Origin: Algoriphagus kandeliae
GTDB taxonomy: Bacteria > Bacteroidota > Bacteroidia > Cytophagales > Cyclobacteriaceae
Assembly (NCBI RefSeq): GCF_004571135.1
Contig: NZ_SPSB01000001.1
Location: 806,001-870,000, forward strand
DNA length: 64,000 nucleotides
Direction of reading: 5' to 3'
In this document: piece after piece, positions 27,625-36,861 of the stretch
Layout: each line of letters starts with the position of its first letter
How positions within the stretch are numbered: the stretch's first letter is position 1
Translations under genes and position numbers: made by a program
The notes under the pieces: generated by a model
Seen by the model: the letters and a program-made list of their open reading frames with translations, nothing else
Told to the model about the DNA's origin: nothing
Databases searched by the model: none

Positions 27625-30600
27625 TCTTCTCTATTCAGGGTAGATAAGAAGCTTACTAAATCTCTGATTTCTCGTTTACTCAATAGTTGCCCCATATTTG
27701 GCATGCTAGATGGTGCCAATTTTTTGGACTTGATTTGATCTGTAGAATAGGTTTGCTCTTCACCATTTCCAGCTCTTAGGGTAACTGACCCTTTCTCATC
27801 AGCCAATAAGGTTCCACTCACATTTTCTCCATTATTTAACTCCAAGGTGACAAAGCCAAAGTTTGGAGCCAAACGTGCACTTGGATCAACCAAGGCAATC
27901 AATAATTCCTCTCTTGAAAGCTTTTTGGCGATTCCATTCAACCGCGGACCTGCATTTCCTCCCATATCATCATAAGCATGACATCGAATGCATTGAGCAG
28001 TTTGATTTTGGAAGAAAATATTTCGGCCATTTCGAACACTGCCCTCAGCCAAAGCACCTTGAAAAACTCTCCAAGCCTCACCATTTGATTTAGCTTCTAA
28101 CTCTTGATTGAATTGGGTAATTAAGTCTTGACTTCCTGTTTTTTCAATTGACTCTTCCAATTCAATCCAAACTGCTGGATCTAATTTTCCAGATTTAAAT
28201 TCATCCAAGATGACATTCCAACCACCAAAGGAACTACTTCCTTCCAAGGTAGATAAAGTCAACAAAGCCTGCCGTTTTTCATCATTAGATTGATTTTGAA
28301 TTATATTCAACAAAAGAGTTTCCTTTTGCTGTGAATCTAAATCAGATTGGGAAAGCAAAGACAGACCCGCTACACGCACGGTTTGATTTCTGTCATTCAT
28401 TGCCAAAGGAATAGCTTCGGACAATTCCTTAGACCCCATTCTATCTAAAGCTTCTAGGGCTGCGATTTTCAAATCAGGATCTGAAGAAGATTTAATTTCT
28501 GCTAGTAAAGCTGGGCCTGCTTCTGTAATTCCTGCTTTTCCTAGGGCTTTGGCAGCTTCCATTCGAATGGATGCATTGCTATTTTTCAATAATCCCAGTA
28601 AAACAGGGTATGCTTTTTCTCTTAGTAAGGTAGGTTCTCTATTTACAACTCCTCGGTATCTACCATCCACCCGATCTACTACAGAAGGTTTTGCCCATGT
28701 TCCAATAGCTGCTATCGCTTCAGTTTTAAGAGGCTCTGGATTATTATTTCTAGCAGCATAAGCCAGCAAATCATTCAATTGTTGCTCACCTCCTCCTCGT
28801 TGGTTAGCACTGATTATCCTGCGAACCAATGGTTCATTTTGAAAAGGTGTACTTCGTATCAAAGCTGCCAAGTCGGGCAAAGACTCTTCTACCGAAAAAT
28901 CATCATGAATAGCTCTTGCAGCCTCTGTAACGATTAATTCATTTTCATCATTTAAGAATTGAGAAAGGCCTGGACTTTCCAATCTTCGAAGCGCCAAGAC
29001 CGCTCCCATTCTTACAGCTGCAGAAGAATGATTGGATAGGCTAATCAATTTTTCTTCCTGGCCTAATCGAGCCAAAGCCAAACTCGCTGCATGACGGATA
29101 TAGGCATCTTCATCATTATTTTCAGCCAGCAAATTCACCAAACCGTCATAAGCATCTTGATTTGATGTACGGCCTAATGCTTCCGCAGCGAAAAATTGAG
29201 CTCTGGCATTTTCATCCTGAAGGTTTTTAATCAATTGCTCACCAGCTTTTGAATAACGGATATCTCCAAGCCATTTGGCGGCTTGCGCACGGATTTCGGA
29301 GTCTGAATCAGTCAAATAAGGAACTATCAAATCCCCATAGTCCATATTTTCAAGACGAGCCAATTGGCTCAAGCCCACAATCGCATGAATTCGGGCATAT
29401 TGGTTGGATGGATCAGCCAAAACCTCTCTGAAGACTTCAGCTCCTTTATTACTCCTTTTAGCTAAATCAAATTGTGCCTTTCGACGAACTCTCAAGTCCT
29501 CATGATAGAGTTTATCTTTAAGTTCAGATTCATTAAGCTTTTTATAATCTGATTGAAGCTCTTTTTGAGTATCAGCTTGAAGAGCCCAGCCCTTTGCGGA
29601 ATCATCTTCAAGTTTCCAAATTCGACCGTAGTCCTTTGTACCCCAACCTGTAATCCAGTCTGCAAAATATAGTGCACCATCAGGTCCAAAATCCATTCCT
29701 GTTGGAAGGACTCCAGAAAGGATTTTTTCAGTTGTCTTTAATTCAAAAGTGGCTCCCTTTGGTTCAAGGGTAAATGCATGGATTGCTGAGTTTGATGCAT
29801 TACCTACAAATTCCACTACAAAAAAGTGATCTTTCCATCTTGGTCCTAAGCCAGCTCCAGGGTTAAAAACCATGCCTGTTGGTCCAGAAACATAATTTTG
29901 AATGGGTGGAGTAATAAAGGCCGCCTGCTTATCCCAGCGTGGAGTAAACATGCGTTCATCCATCCAAACCTTATAAGGATTATTGTCAGGGTCACGGTAT
30001 TTTCCAAATTGCCAATTAATTCGCCAACCTGTATCAGAACCATTGGTTAGATATACCAATCGCTCTTTTTCTCCAGCATGGTCTCCATCATTATCCACGG
30101 AGATCAAATTGGTATGGGCATCAAATACAAACTCGTGGGTATTTCGAACACCCATCGCGTAAATTTCAAAGTCAGATCCATCAGGATTTGCCCGAGCTAT
30201 CACTCCGCGATTGGGATATTTCCATTCTTTCCCATCCGGACCTTTTCCATTAAATCCAATATCCCCTATCCCCCAGTAAATCCTGCCGTCAGGTCCCATT
30301 TCTAAACCCGACATTCCATGTGCTCCAAACCCGATATGAATTCCATACCCATGGGATAAAGATTCTTTTTCGTCTATAATTCCATCACCATTGGTATCAA
30401 TCAATCGCCATAAATCAGGTCCTACTCCGACGAATAGTGCATCCTCTCCTTTCATCACTGCCCCTGCTACATCGGTAACTTCATCATTGAAGTCTTCCAC
30501 AACTAATTGGGATTCATCTGCATATCCATCACCATCCGTATCAGATAGACGATAAATCTGCTCTTTTTCAACCGTCATATCTCGCCAATCATGGGAACCA

Positions 30601-31034
30601 TCCCCATTGAGGTCAGCCAACCATGAATTTATTTCACTGCGTTCGGGAGATAATTCTTCATGAAGAAATTTGCGTTTGTCTTCAATAGTCTGAAGACTGA
30701 TGGAGCGGATTTCCCAATCCTGATGTCCCCTAATATCAAATTCTGAGTTTTTCTGCCGATTTGTTCGAGAATAATATATATCTCCATTATCCGTGACGTG
30801 AATAGAAATAGGATCGTAAACCAATGAATCCACGGCCCATACCGATAAATTAAGCCCCTCTTTTATCACAGGACTTACTTGGTTTTTGGCGGCTTCAGCT
30901 TGAGATAGGATTTCCTCTTTGCTTAGTTTCTTTATTCGCAAGTCTACCGGTTCCTTGGGTTTACATGCGAATAGTAGGGAGGTGGAAATAAAAGCACCGA
31001 GAAGGAGCTTTGAATAGGAATGTGAAGTAGGCAT
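27621..31034 (-). CDS. Large heme-binding CxxCH lipoprotein with propeller and HEAT repeats
   Basis: An 1137-residue exported lipoprotein (lipobox cysteine Cys24 in LLFACKP). Residues about 40-480 form a sugar-dehydrogenase-like beta-propeller of the Pirellula/Verrucomicrobium 'membrane-bound dehydrogenase' type, with several DxDGDG calcium-like loops (DLNGDGSHD, DTDGDGYAD, DTNGDGIID). Residues about 520-950 are HEAT-like helical repeats. The C-terminus is a class I cytochrome c: CIRCH at 1015-1019 with a distal methionine probably in the SSMPNMGQ segment. Such proteins are thought to oxidise sugars or related compounds and pass electrons to the respiratory chain. It is the first gene of a two-gene unit with the PIG-L deacetylase. 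The substrate is unknown. Confidence 0.85.
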   Translation of the reverse strand: MPTSHSYSKLLLGAFISTSLLFACKPKEPVDLRIKKLSKEEILSQAEAAKNQVSPVIKEGLNLSVWAVDSLVYDPISIHVTDNGDIYYSRTNRQKNSEFDIRGHQDWEIRSISLQTIEDKRKFLHEELSPERSEINSWLADLNGDGSHDWRDMTVEKEQIYRLSDTDGDGYADESQLVVEDFNDEVTDVAGAVMKGEDALFVGVGPDLWRLIDTNGDGIIDEKESLSHGYGIHIGFGAHGMSGLEMGPDGRIYWGIGDIGFNGKGPDGKEWKYPNRGVIARANPDGSDFEIYAMGVRNTHEFVFDAHTNLISVDNDGDHAGEKERLVYLTNGSDTGWRINWQFGKYRDPDNNPYKVWMDERMFTPRWDKQAAFITPPIQNYVSGPTGMVFNPGAGLGPRWKDHFFVVEFVGNASNSAIHAFTLEPKGATFELKTTEKILSGVLPTGMDFGPDGALYFADWITGWGTKDYGRIWKLEDDSAKGWALQADTQKELQSDYKKLNESELKDKLYHEDLRVRRKAQFDLAKRSNKGAEVFREVLADPSNQYARIHAIVGLSQLARLENMDYGDLIVPYLTDSDSEIRAQAAKWLGDIRYSKAGEQLIKNLQDENARAQFFAAEALGRTSNQDAYDGLVNLLAENNDEDAYIRHAASLALARLGQEEKLISLSNHSSAAVRMGAVLALRRLESPGLSQFLNDENELIVTEAARAIHDDFSVEESLPDLAALIRSTPFQNEPLVRRIISANQRGGGEQQLNDLLAYAARNNNPEPLKTEAIAAIGTWAKPSVVDRVDGRYRGVVNREPTLLREKAYPVLLGLLKNSNASIRMEAAKALGKAGITEAGPALLAEIKSSSDPDLKIAALEALDRMGSKELSEAIPLAMNDRNQTVRVAGLSLLSQSDLDSQQKETLLLNIIQNQSNDEKRQALLTLSTLEGSSSFGGWNVILDEFKSGKLDPAVWIELEESIEKTGSQDLITQFNQELEAKSNGEAWRVFQGALAEGSVRNGRNIFFQNQTAQCIRCHAYDDMGGNAGPRLNGIAKKLSREELLIALVDPSARLAPNFGFVTLELNNGENVSGTLLADEKGSVTLRAGNGEEQTYSTDQIKSKKLAPSSMPNMGQLLSKREIRDLVSFLSTLNREE

Positions 31035-31373
31035 ATTTTAGGTTTAATAGATATCAAATCTAAAATAATGAAAATCAATTGATAGCCTATTCCATTTGTC
31101 AATTTCAATGTTTTCAAATTGAATTTCATCCCGATTTATTATTTAGGGAATATCAAAAGATCAATCTTCAAAAAGTTTATAAAAGAATTGAAAATTCACT
31201 CATGAATGCTTGAAAAGGCATACTCTTCCTAAGAATTCATCAATTCTTGACAATATCAAAGGAATCTTAACAAGATTACGTAAACATTAATCTTTATTGA
31301 GAATCAGGGGTTCGGCTTTTTTTATTTTTGTAAAATGAATAAATTCCAAAATATGTTTTTAAAATTATTTGAA
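31035..31373. other. Divergent intergenic region between heme lipoprotein and sulfatase genes
   Basis: A 339-bp AT-rich stretch between divergent genes, with no credible ORF. Apart from the candidate promoter at 31297-31330, I see no repeat or RNA-like structure. Confidence 0.5.
31297..31330 (+). promoter_or_regulatory. Candidate promoter for the sulfatase gene
   Basis: TATTTTTG at 31323-31330 matches the Bacteroidota -7 box TAnnTTTG exactly; a TTG at 31297-31299 is the best -33 partner, although the 23-bp spacer is long. If used, transcription would start close to 31337, which makes the ATG at 31335 unusable and favours the start at 31374. Confidence 0.4.
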
Positions 31374-32936
31374 ATGAAAAACAAAATTTTACCCCTTTTT
31401 CTCGTACTATTTGGGTTATCCTTTTTTGCTTTTTCCCAAAGTAAAAAGCCCAATATTCTAGTCATCTGGGGAGATGACATCGGCACTTGGAACATCAGCC
31501 ATAACAACCGTGGAATGATGGGCTACATGACACCTAATATTGATCGGATTGCCCGAGAAGGTGTGAGTTTTACAGATTATTATGGACAGCAATCCTGTAC
31601 AGCTGGCCGTGCAGCTTTCCTTGGCGGAAATGTTCCCGTAAGAACTGGAATGACCAAGGTAGGACTTCCGGGAGCTCAAGAAGGCTGGCAAGAATCTGAC
31701 ATCACTATTGCAGCTGTTATGAAAAGCCTTGGTTACAATACAGGGCAATTCGGAAAGAATCACCAAGGTGACCGGGATGAACATCTACCTACCAATCACG
31801 GATTTGATGAGTTTTTTGGTAACCTATACCACTTAAATGCGGAAGAGGAACCAGAGAATGAAGATTATCCAAAAGATATGGTTATGGCCAACGGAAAAAC
31901 CTTCTTGGAGAACTACGGTCCAAGAGGTGTAATTCATAGCTGGGCTGGTGGTAAAGGTGGGCAGCGTATTGAGGATACGGGACCACTTACCAAAAAGCGT
32001 ATGGAAACCATTGACGAGGAAACCTTGGCTGCAGCAAAGGAATTTATCAAAAAGCAGGTGGAAGATGGCAAGCCTTTCTTCACTTGGTGGAATGCCACTA
32101 GAATGCACTTCCGTACTCACGTAAAGGAAGAGCATAGAGGAATTTCTGGACAGGATGAATACAGCGATGGAATGGTGGAGCATGACATGTTAGTAGGTGA
32201 ATTGCTGGAACTTCTTGATGAATTAGGAATTGCTGACAATACTATCGTCTTCTATTCTACAGATAATGGCCCACATTATAACACTTGGCCAGATGCTGGT
32301 ACGACTCCATTCAGATCTGAAAAAAATTCAAACTGGGAAGGTGCTTATCGTGTTCCTGCTTTCGTAAGATGGCCAGGGAAAATTCCTGCCGGAGTAACCT
32401 TAAATGGTATTGTTTCACATGAAGATTGGTTACCTACTTTCGCCGCCGTTGCAGGTGATCCTAACATTGCAGATAAGATAAAAAGTGGTTATTCCGCTAT
32501 AGGAAGAACTTATAAAAACTACATTGACGGACATAATCAATTGGATTATTTAACTGGTAAAACAAAAGAATCTGCCAGAAGGGAAATGATTTATGTGAAT
32601 GATGATGGACAAATTGTAGCGATTAGATATGATGATTGGAAATCTGTATTCTTGGAAAACAGAGGTATGGCATTTGAAGTATGGCGAGAGCCATTTACCG
32701 AGCTAAGAGTTCCTTTACTCTTTAACTTGAGAAGAGATCCTTTTGAGAAAGCACAGCACAATTCCAATACTTATAACGATTGGTTTTTGGAAAGACCCTA
32801 TGTGCTAATTCCTATGCAGCAATTTGCTGGAAGATTCTTAATGACATTTAAGGATTACCCTCCAAGTCAAACACCAGGCTCATTTAATTTGGAAAAAATC
32901 CAAGAGCAAGTAAATAAAATGGGAAACAGTAATTAA
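31374..32936 (+). CDS. Arylsulfatase-type sulfatase with CTAGR active site, exported
   Basis: A 520-residue sulfatase. The signal peptide (MKNKILPLFLVLFGLSFFAFSQ) fits the start at 31374 better than an in-frame ATG at 31335. Calcium ligands appear as WGDDIG (Asp34, Asp35) and later STDNGPH; the formylglycine precursor is Cys75 in C-T-A-G-R, a CxAxR variant of the common CxPxR motif, still expected to be matured by a radical-SAM sulfatase maturase. It hydrolyses a sulfate ester in the periplasm. The following lipoprotein phosphatase gene lies 47 bp downstream behind a terminator. The substrate is unknown; a broad arylsulfatase role is possible. Confidence 0.88.
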   Translation: MKNKILPLFLVLFGLSFFAFSQSKKPNILVIWGDDIGTWNISHNNRGMMGYMTPNIDRIAREGVSFTDYYGQQSCTAGRAAFLGGNVPVRTGMTKVGLPGAQEGWQESDITIAAVMKSLGYNTGQFGKNHQGDRDEHLPTNHGFDEFFGNLYHLNAEEEPENEDYPKDMVMANGKTFLENYGPRGVIHSWAGGKGGQRIEDTGPLTKKRMETIDEETLAAAKEFIKKQVEDGKPFFTWWNATRMHFRTHVKEEHRGISGQDEYSDGMVEHDMLVGELLELLDELGIADNTIVFYSTDNGPHYNTWPDAGTTPFRSEKNSNWEGAYRVPAFVRWPGKIPAGVTLNGIVSHEDWLPTFAAVAGDPNIADKIKSGYSAIGRTYKNYIDGHNQLDYLTGKTKESARREMIYVNDDGQIVAIRYDDWKSVFLENRGMAFEVWREPFTELRVPLLFNLRRDPFEKAQHNSNTYNDWFLERPYVLIPMQQFAGRFLMTFKDYPPSQTPGSFNLEKIQEQVNKMGNSN

Positions 32937-32943
32937 TAGCTTT

Positions 32944-32971
32944 AAAAGGGTGGAGAAATCCACCCTTTTTT
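32944..32971 (+). terminator. Intrinsic terminator after sulfatase
   Basis: An 11-bp stem, AAAAGGGTGGA with TCCACCCTTTT, closed by a GAAA tetraloop and followed by T residues. It lies only 12 bp before the HAD lipoprotein start, so expression of that gene is likely partly attenuated or independent. Confidence 0.85.
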
Positions 32972-32983
32972 AACTTTTTATTT

Positions 32984-34006
32984 ATGAAACTACAGCATCT
33001 ATTTATCCAGGCCTCCCTTTCATTGCTTATTTTGTTCTCAGGCTGCCAATTTTCACAAGAGCAAAAAACTGAAGAGATAAATTCGCCTTCAAAACATTAT
33101 TTAGAATCTTGGAATGAAGGAATTTCAAAGTCTACCATTCAGGAATTTGTGAAGAAAACAACTACCGTAGGAAGTCCTGACTTTGTTCCAGAAAAAGACA
33201 GAATAGCCGTTTTTGATAATGATGGTTGCTTATGGAGTGAAAAACCATTTTACTTCCAATTAGCATATGCCATTGATTTTGTCAAAAAAGAAGCTCCAAA
33301 TCATCCTGAGTGGGAAAATTCCCCAGCTTTAAAAAGTGCCATGGAAGGAGACATCAATGGCATTTTGGCAAAAGGCGAACATGGAATTATTGAAGTGGTA
33401 ATGGCCTCCCATACAGGTATGACAGCTGAGGAATTTTCTCAAAATGTAAAAGATTGGTTAGCTACAGCGAAACATCCTGAAACAGGGATGGCTTACAATC
33501 AGATGATTTATCAACCTATGGTGGAATTACTTTCTTACCTGAGAGCTAATGGCTATAAAACCTTTATTGTATCGGGAGGAGGAATTGATTTCTTGAGAGT
33601 TTGGGCTGAAGAAGCTTATGGCATTCCTCCCTATCAAGTGGTAGGTTCTTCAATAAAAGCAAAATATGAAGAAGTAGATGGTAAAAAAGCAATAGTCAAG
33701 ACACCTGAATTGAACTTTATTGATGATAAGGAAGGAAAACCTGTGGGTATCCACCAGCATATCGGAATGCGCCCTATTATTGCAGCGGGTAATTCTGACG
33801 GAGACTATCAAATGCTAGAGTATACTACACAAGGTAGCGGTCCAAGATTAGGAATATTGATTCACCATACCGATTCAGAAAGAGAATTTGCTTACGATAG
33901 TTTGTCCCATATTGGAAACCTGAAAAAGGGCCTAATTGACGGCCCAGGTCTAGGCTGGGTTATCGTTGATATGGCAAAAGATTGGAGTCAGGTTTATCCT
34001 AAATAA
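32984..34006 (+). CDS. HAD family phosphatase, lipoprotein
   Basis: A 340-residue HAD-superfamily hydrolase with a lipoprotein signal (LLILFSGC, lipid-modified Cys21). The nucleophile motif is AVFDNDGCLW (DxDG at about 74-77), motif II is IVSGGGIDF, and motif III is AAGNSDGDYQM. It is therefore a phosphatase anchored in the outer or inner membrane facing the periplasm. Its place after a sulfatase suggests that the two strip acid groups from a shared scavenged substrate, but this is only an inference. It is followed within 1 bp by a small barrel protein gene. Confidence 0.82.
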   Translation: MKLQHLFIQASLSLLILFSGCQFSQEQKTEEINSPSKHYLESWNEGISKSTIQEFVKKTTTVGSPDFVPEKDRIAVFDNDGCLWSEKPFYFQLAYAIDFVKKEAPNHPEWENSPALKSAMEGDINGILAKGEHGIIEVVMASHTGMTAEEFSQNVKDWLATAKHPETGMAYNQMIYQPMVELLSYLRANGYKTFIVSGGGIDFLRVWAEEAYGIPPYQVVGSSIKAKYEEVDGKKAIVKTPELNFIDDKEGKPVGIHQHIGMRPIIAAGNSDGDYQMLEYTTQGSGPRLGILIHHTDSEREFAYDSLSHIGNLKKGLIDGPGLGWVIVDMAKDWSQVYPK

Positions 34007-34007
34007 A

Positions 34008-34565
34008 ATGAGGAAAATACTTTTAGCCATTCTCTTTTTTAATGTTTGGCAAATAGGCTTTAGTCAAGAAATAGAATCAGAAAAGTCCAAAGAAGAAGAA
34101 GAGGAATTCAGCCCAATTATAAGGGTAGCGTTGATCACTGGAAACTCACATGTTCCCAATGCCTTTGAGGGTGAAAAGCAAGTTTCAATTATTCCCTATT
34201 GGGGATTTGACGTAGACTATTTTGTTCATCCCAGATGGTCATTTGCCATACAAGGAGATCTCAAGTTACAAAGTTTTGAAGTTGAACATGAAGGGGTAGC
34301 TTTGGAAAGAAGCTATCCCTTTTCCCTTGCTACTGTGGCTCATTACCATTTCAAAAGACATTGGTCTGTTTATTTTGGACCTGGTTGGGAATTCGAAAAA
34401 AATGAAAACCTATTTCTATGGAAATTGGGCTCTGAATACAGTTTTGAACTTACAGAGACTTTCGAAATTGCTTTGAATCTCTCCTACGAAAATAAGCAGG
34501 AAATTTATGACTCCTGGAATTTTGGAATAGCATTCAATAAGCTTATTTGGAAAAAAAATAAATAA
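34008..34565 (+). CDS. Small outer-membrane beta-barrel-like protein
   Basis: A 185-residue protein with a signal peptide ending at FSQ (about residue 21) and an acidic linker (ESEKSKEEEEE). The rest alternates polar and hydrophobic residues with many aromatic girdle residues, as in porin-family or OmpW-like small barrels. I take ATG at 34008, immediately after the HAD stop; an in-frame upstream start at 33966 would be inside the HAD gene. I recognise no specific family. Its tight spacing to the HAD gene implies one transcript. Confidence 0.68.
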   Translation: MRKILLAILFFNVWQIGFSQEIESEKSKEEEEEFSPIIRVALITGNSHVPNAFEGEKQVSIIPYWGFDVDYFVHPRWSFAIQGDLKLQSFEVEHEGVALERSYPFSLATVAHYHFKRHWSVYFGPGWEFEKNENLFLWKLGSEYSFELTETFEIALNLSYENKQEIYDSWNFGIAFNKLIWKKNK

Positions 34566-34589
34566 ATGAAGTTTTTTTAGACTTTTATA

Positions 34590-34638
34590 AAGTTCTAGAT
34601 AAATTTAGAAGTTATCCGATTTTTAAATTCTAGAACTT
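34590..34638. promoter_or_regulatory. Perfect 10-bp inverted repeat upstream of the AraC-type regulator
   Basis: AAGTTCTAGA (34590-34599) and TCTAGAACTT (34629-34638) are exact reverse complements separated by 29 bp, and each arm contains the palindrome TCTAGA. The second arm ends 10 bp before the regulator's ATG. It may be an autoregulatory operator or an mRNA hairpin. Confidence 0.45.
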
Positions 34639-34648
34639 AACACGAGTC

Positions 34649-35824
34649 ATGCAGTTTTCTTTTGAAATCAAAGATCTGATTTACCTAGGATCTATTTTTC
34701 TTGGATTTATTACCGGGACTGTATTATTAATTTTTGGATTTAAAAAGAAAAAAGCAAACATCCTGATAGGCTTATCCTACCTAACTATATCCTATGCGGT
34801 ATTCTTAGTCTTTTTGATTAGTTCAGGCTATCATGTTCATTTTCCTCAGCTCTATAGAACCGGAAATATTGCCGGGTTAATCTTTGCTCCCCTATCTTAC
34901 TTATACATTAGGCAAATCATTGAAGATAGACCTCTCAAACTGGTGGATATCTTACACTTTGTTCCTGCCCTAATATTCATTATTGATTTTTTCCCAATTT
35001 TATTTTTGATCCCTGTTGAAGAAAAAATAGCTTTAATCCAGTCAGAAATAGATGATCCTGCGGTATTTGTTTATTTCAATCAAAGCCGTTTCTTTCCGCC
35101 CAACTTTTATACCTATGCAAGAACCTTGTTGATTTTGGCCTATTGGGTTGCATCCGTATTTATCCTATTTCGATTTGGGAAAACTTTTGAAAAAAAGAAA
35201 AATGCATTCGGTAAAGAGTGGATTGTATGGATGAAAACTTTTTTGATCAGTAATCTTTTGCTATTCGTTCCTTTCCTTCTATTATCCCGTATTGTTGATT
35301 CTCAGTTGGGATTTGATCTATTGCATTTTTCTGCGGCTATCGTGATTTTGATCAATTCAATCATGGTATTATTCTTCCCTAAAGTTCTCTATGGATTAGA
35401 TGAGTTTGATTTCATCCTTTCCCAAGAAAAAGAACTCCAGGAAAATGAAAAGCAAGAATCTCATACCCTCACTCCCGAAAAGATAAAAACTATAGAAAAA
35501 AATCTCCATCGGGTAATTGAGGAAGAAAAGGTCTTCCTTCAAAATGGACTTACTATTTCTGAACTGGCCCAAAAGGCCGAGATACCCAATTACCTCTTAA
35601 CAATTTATCTGAATCAAGTAATCGGGGTTAGTTTCACAGATTACATTAATAAAAAAAGAGTGGATGAATGTTGTAGCAGAATTAAAAATGGAGATCTCCA
35701 ACATATCACTTTAGAAGGCCTAGGTATTTCATGTGGATTCAACAACCGGAATTCTTTTATTTCTTCATTTAAAAAATATATGGGAATCACACCTTCTGTA
35801 TTTTCAAAATCTTTAAATGGATAA
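34649..35824 (+). CDS. Membrane-anchored AraC-family transcriptional regulator
   Basis: A 391-residue protein with seven or so hydrophobic helices in the first 250 residues and a C-terminal AraC-type helix-turn-helix domain from about residue 290 (ENGLTISELAQKAEIPNYLLT..., YINKKRVDECCSRI, GISCGFNNRNSFISSFKKYMGITPSVF). This design, an integral-membrane sensor fused to AraC, is common in Bacteroidota. It probably senses a small ligand in the membrane or periplasm and controls neighbouring genes. Targets may include the barrel genes on either side, but no site could be proved. Confidence 0.85.
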   Translation: MQFSFEIKDLIYLGSIFLGFITGTVLLIFGFKKKKANILIGLSYLTISYAVFLVFLISSGYHVHFPQLYRTGNIAGLIFAPLSYLYIRQIIEDRPLKLVDILHFVPALIFIIDFFPILFLIPVEEKIALIQSEIDDPAVFVYFNQSRFFPPNFYTYARTLLILAYWVASVFILFRFGKTFEKKKNAFGKEWIVWMKTFLISNLLLFVPFLLLSRIVDSQLGFDLLHFSAAIVILINSIMVLFFPKVLYGLDEFDFILSQEKELQENEKQESHTLTPEKIKTIEKNLHRVIEEEKVFLQNGLTISELAQKAEIPNYLLTIYLNQVIGVSFTDYINKKRVDECCSRIKNGDLQHITLEGLGISCGFNNRNSFISSFKKYMGITPSVFSKSLNG

Positions 35825-35986
35825 ATCTCAAATTATGCTACTTTTTTAACTGGTTTCCAGACTAAAAATCCCAAGAGAAAAGCTGTTCAGAATCGTTTAA
35901 AATAGACAAAATTCAAATCTAAAATCCGGAGAAATCCGATAAATTCGTTGAAAGAGTTATTCTCTGTTACATCAAAAAACACAATT

Positions 35987-36640
35987 ATGAAGAAGCTAAT
36001 TGCATTAGTGATCCTACTTTCTGTATCAAGGATCGCTCTATCCCAAGAAATAAGGTTGAATACTTATGGGGGTTATATATTCAAGAATACAGTAAACTCT
36101 TACTACACCTCCTCTTCTTTTTACGAGGGAACGATACAAGACGGATTTAGATGGGGAGCGGGAATAGAATATTATATCCAAGATAAGGGCGGAATTGAAA
36201 TTCAGTATTTAAGGCAAAACACCAATGTACCTACCCGCTATGCTGATGGTATTTTTGGGGGAAATATTCAGTTTACTGATTTTGATTTAGGGGTCAATTA
36301 TGTAATGATCAATGGAACAAGGTATTTTTCAGTAAGTGAAAAAGTGGAACCTTTTGCAGGCGCTGGAATAGGTTTAGGTATTTTTTCAGTAAAGAATCCA
36401 GACAATGGAAACAACAATACTGCTACGAAGCTCTCTTGGAATATTAGAGGTGGGGCTAATTTATGGTTAGCTGAAAATGTAGCGTTGCGCGTACAAGCTT
36501 CCTTGTTTTCGGCCGTAGAAGCTATTGGGGGAGGATTATACTTTGGAACAGGTGGATCTGGGGCAGGTCTCAGCACCTACTCCACCATGTATCAGTTTGG
36601 TTTAGAAGGAGGATTGGTTTTCCGTATCCCACAGAAATAA
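35987..36640 (+). CDS. Outer-membrane beta-barrel (OmpA-like fold/porin family) protein
   Basis: A 217-residue protein with signal peptide MKKLIALVILLSVSRIALSQ. The mature sequence shows alternating beta strands, with FAGAGIGLGIFSV and GGANLWLAENVALRVQASLF blocks characteristic of eight-stranded outer membrane barrels. I take the ATG at 35987; a TTG further upstream (35948) is less likely. No peptidoglycan-binding domain is attached. It may be regulated by the AraC protein encoded 162 bp upstream. Specific role unknown. Confidence 0.75.
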   Translation: MKKLIALVILLSVSRIALSQEIRLNTYGGYIFKNTVNSYYTSSSFYEGTIQDGFRWGAGIEYYIQDKGGIEIQYLRQNTNVPTRYADGIFGGNIQFTDFDLGVNYVMINGTRYFSVSEKVEPFAGAGIGLGIFSVKNPDNGNNNTATKLSWNIRGGANLWLAENVALRVQASLFSAVEAIGGGLYFGTGGSGAGLSTYSTMYQFGLEGGLVFRIPQK

Positions 36641-36653
36641 TTTCATTAGGCTA

Positions 36654-36687
36654 TAAAAAACAAGTTCCCGACCAAAGGCCGGGAACT
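36654..36687 (-). terminator. Intrinsic terminator for the tRNA-Glu genes
   Basis: AGTTCCCG (36663-36670) and CGGGAACT (36680-36687) form a stem. Read on the minus strand it is followed by TTGTTTTTT, so it ends transcription from the tRNA genes; on the plus strand the tail is poor, though it may also help close the outer-membrane protein gene. Confidence 0.8.
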
Positions 36688-36754
36688 GTTCTCTTTAACC
36701 ACTAACAACCATAAATAAAAATGATTTTTCTCCGGGTGATTGAGTTGGAGCTTG

Positions 36755-36826
36755 TAGTCCGTACGGGAATCGAACCCGTGTTTCATCCGTGAAAGGGATG
36801 CGTCCTAACCCCTAGACGAACGGACC
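36755..36826 (-). tRNA. tRNA-Glu (TTC), downstream copy
   Basis: The reverse complement begins GGTCCGTTCGTCTAGGGG and folds to a 72-nt cloverleaf: acceptor GGTCCGT/ACGGACT, anticodon loop CTTTCAC with anticodon TTC (Glu), and the T-arm CGGGTTCGATTCCCG. CCA is not encoded. It is identical to the neighbouring copy and lies downstream of it on the same strand. Confidence 0.95.
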
Positions 36827-36861
36827 GGGGTAATTTGGTCAAAAATAGACCCATGAAATGG

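Noticed and set aside
31833..32183. 116-codon antisense frame in the sulfatase gene
   Set aside because: Overlaps conserved sulfatase sequence and has no recognisable features.
33966..34007. Upstream start for the small barrel protein
   Set aside because: It lies inside the HAD gene; the ATG at 34008 gives a clean signal peptide.
35948..35986. TTG start for the 217-residue barrel protein
   Set aside because: The ATG at 35987 begins a typical signal peptide; the extension would bury it.
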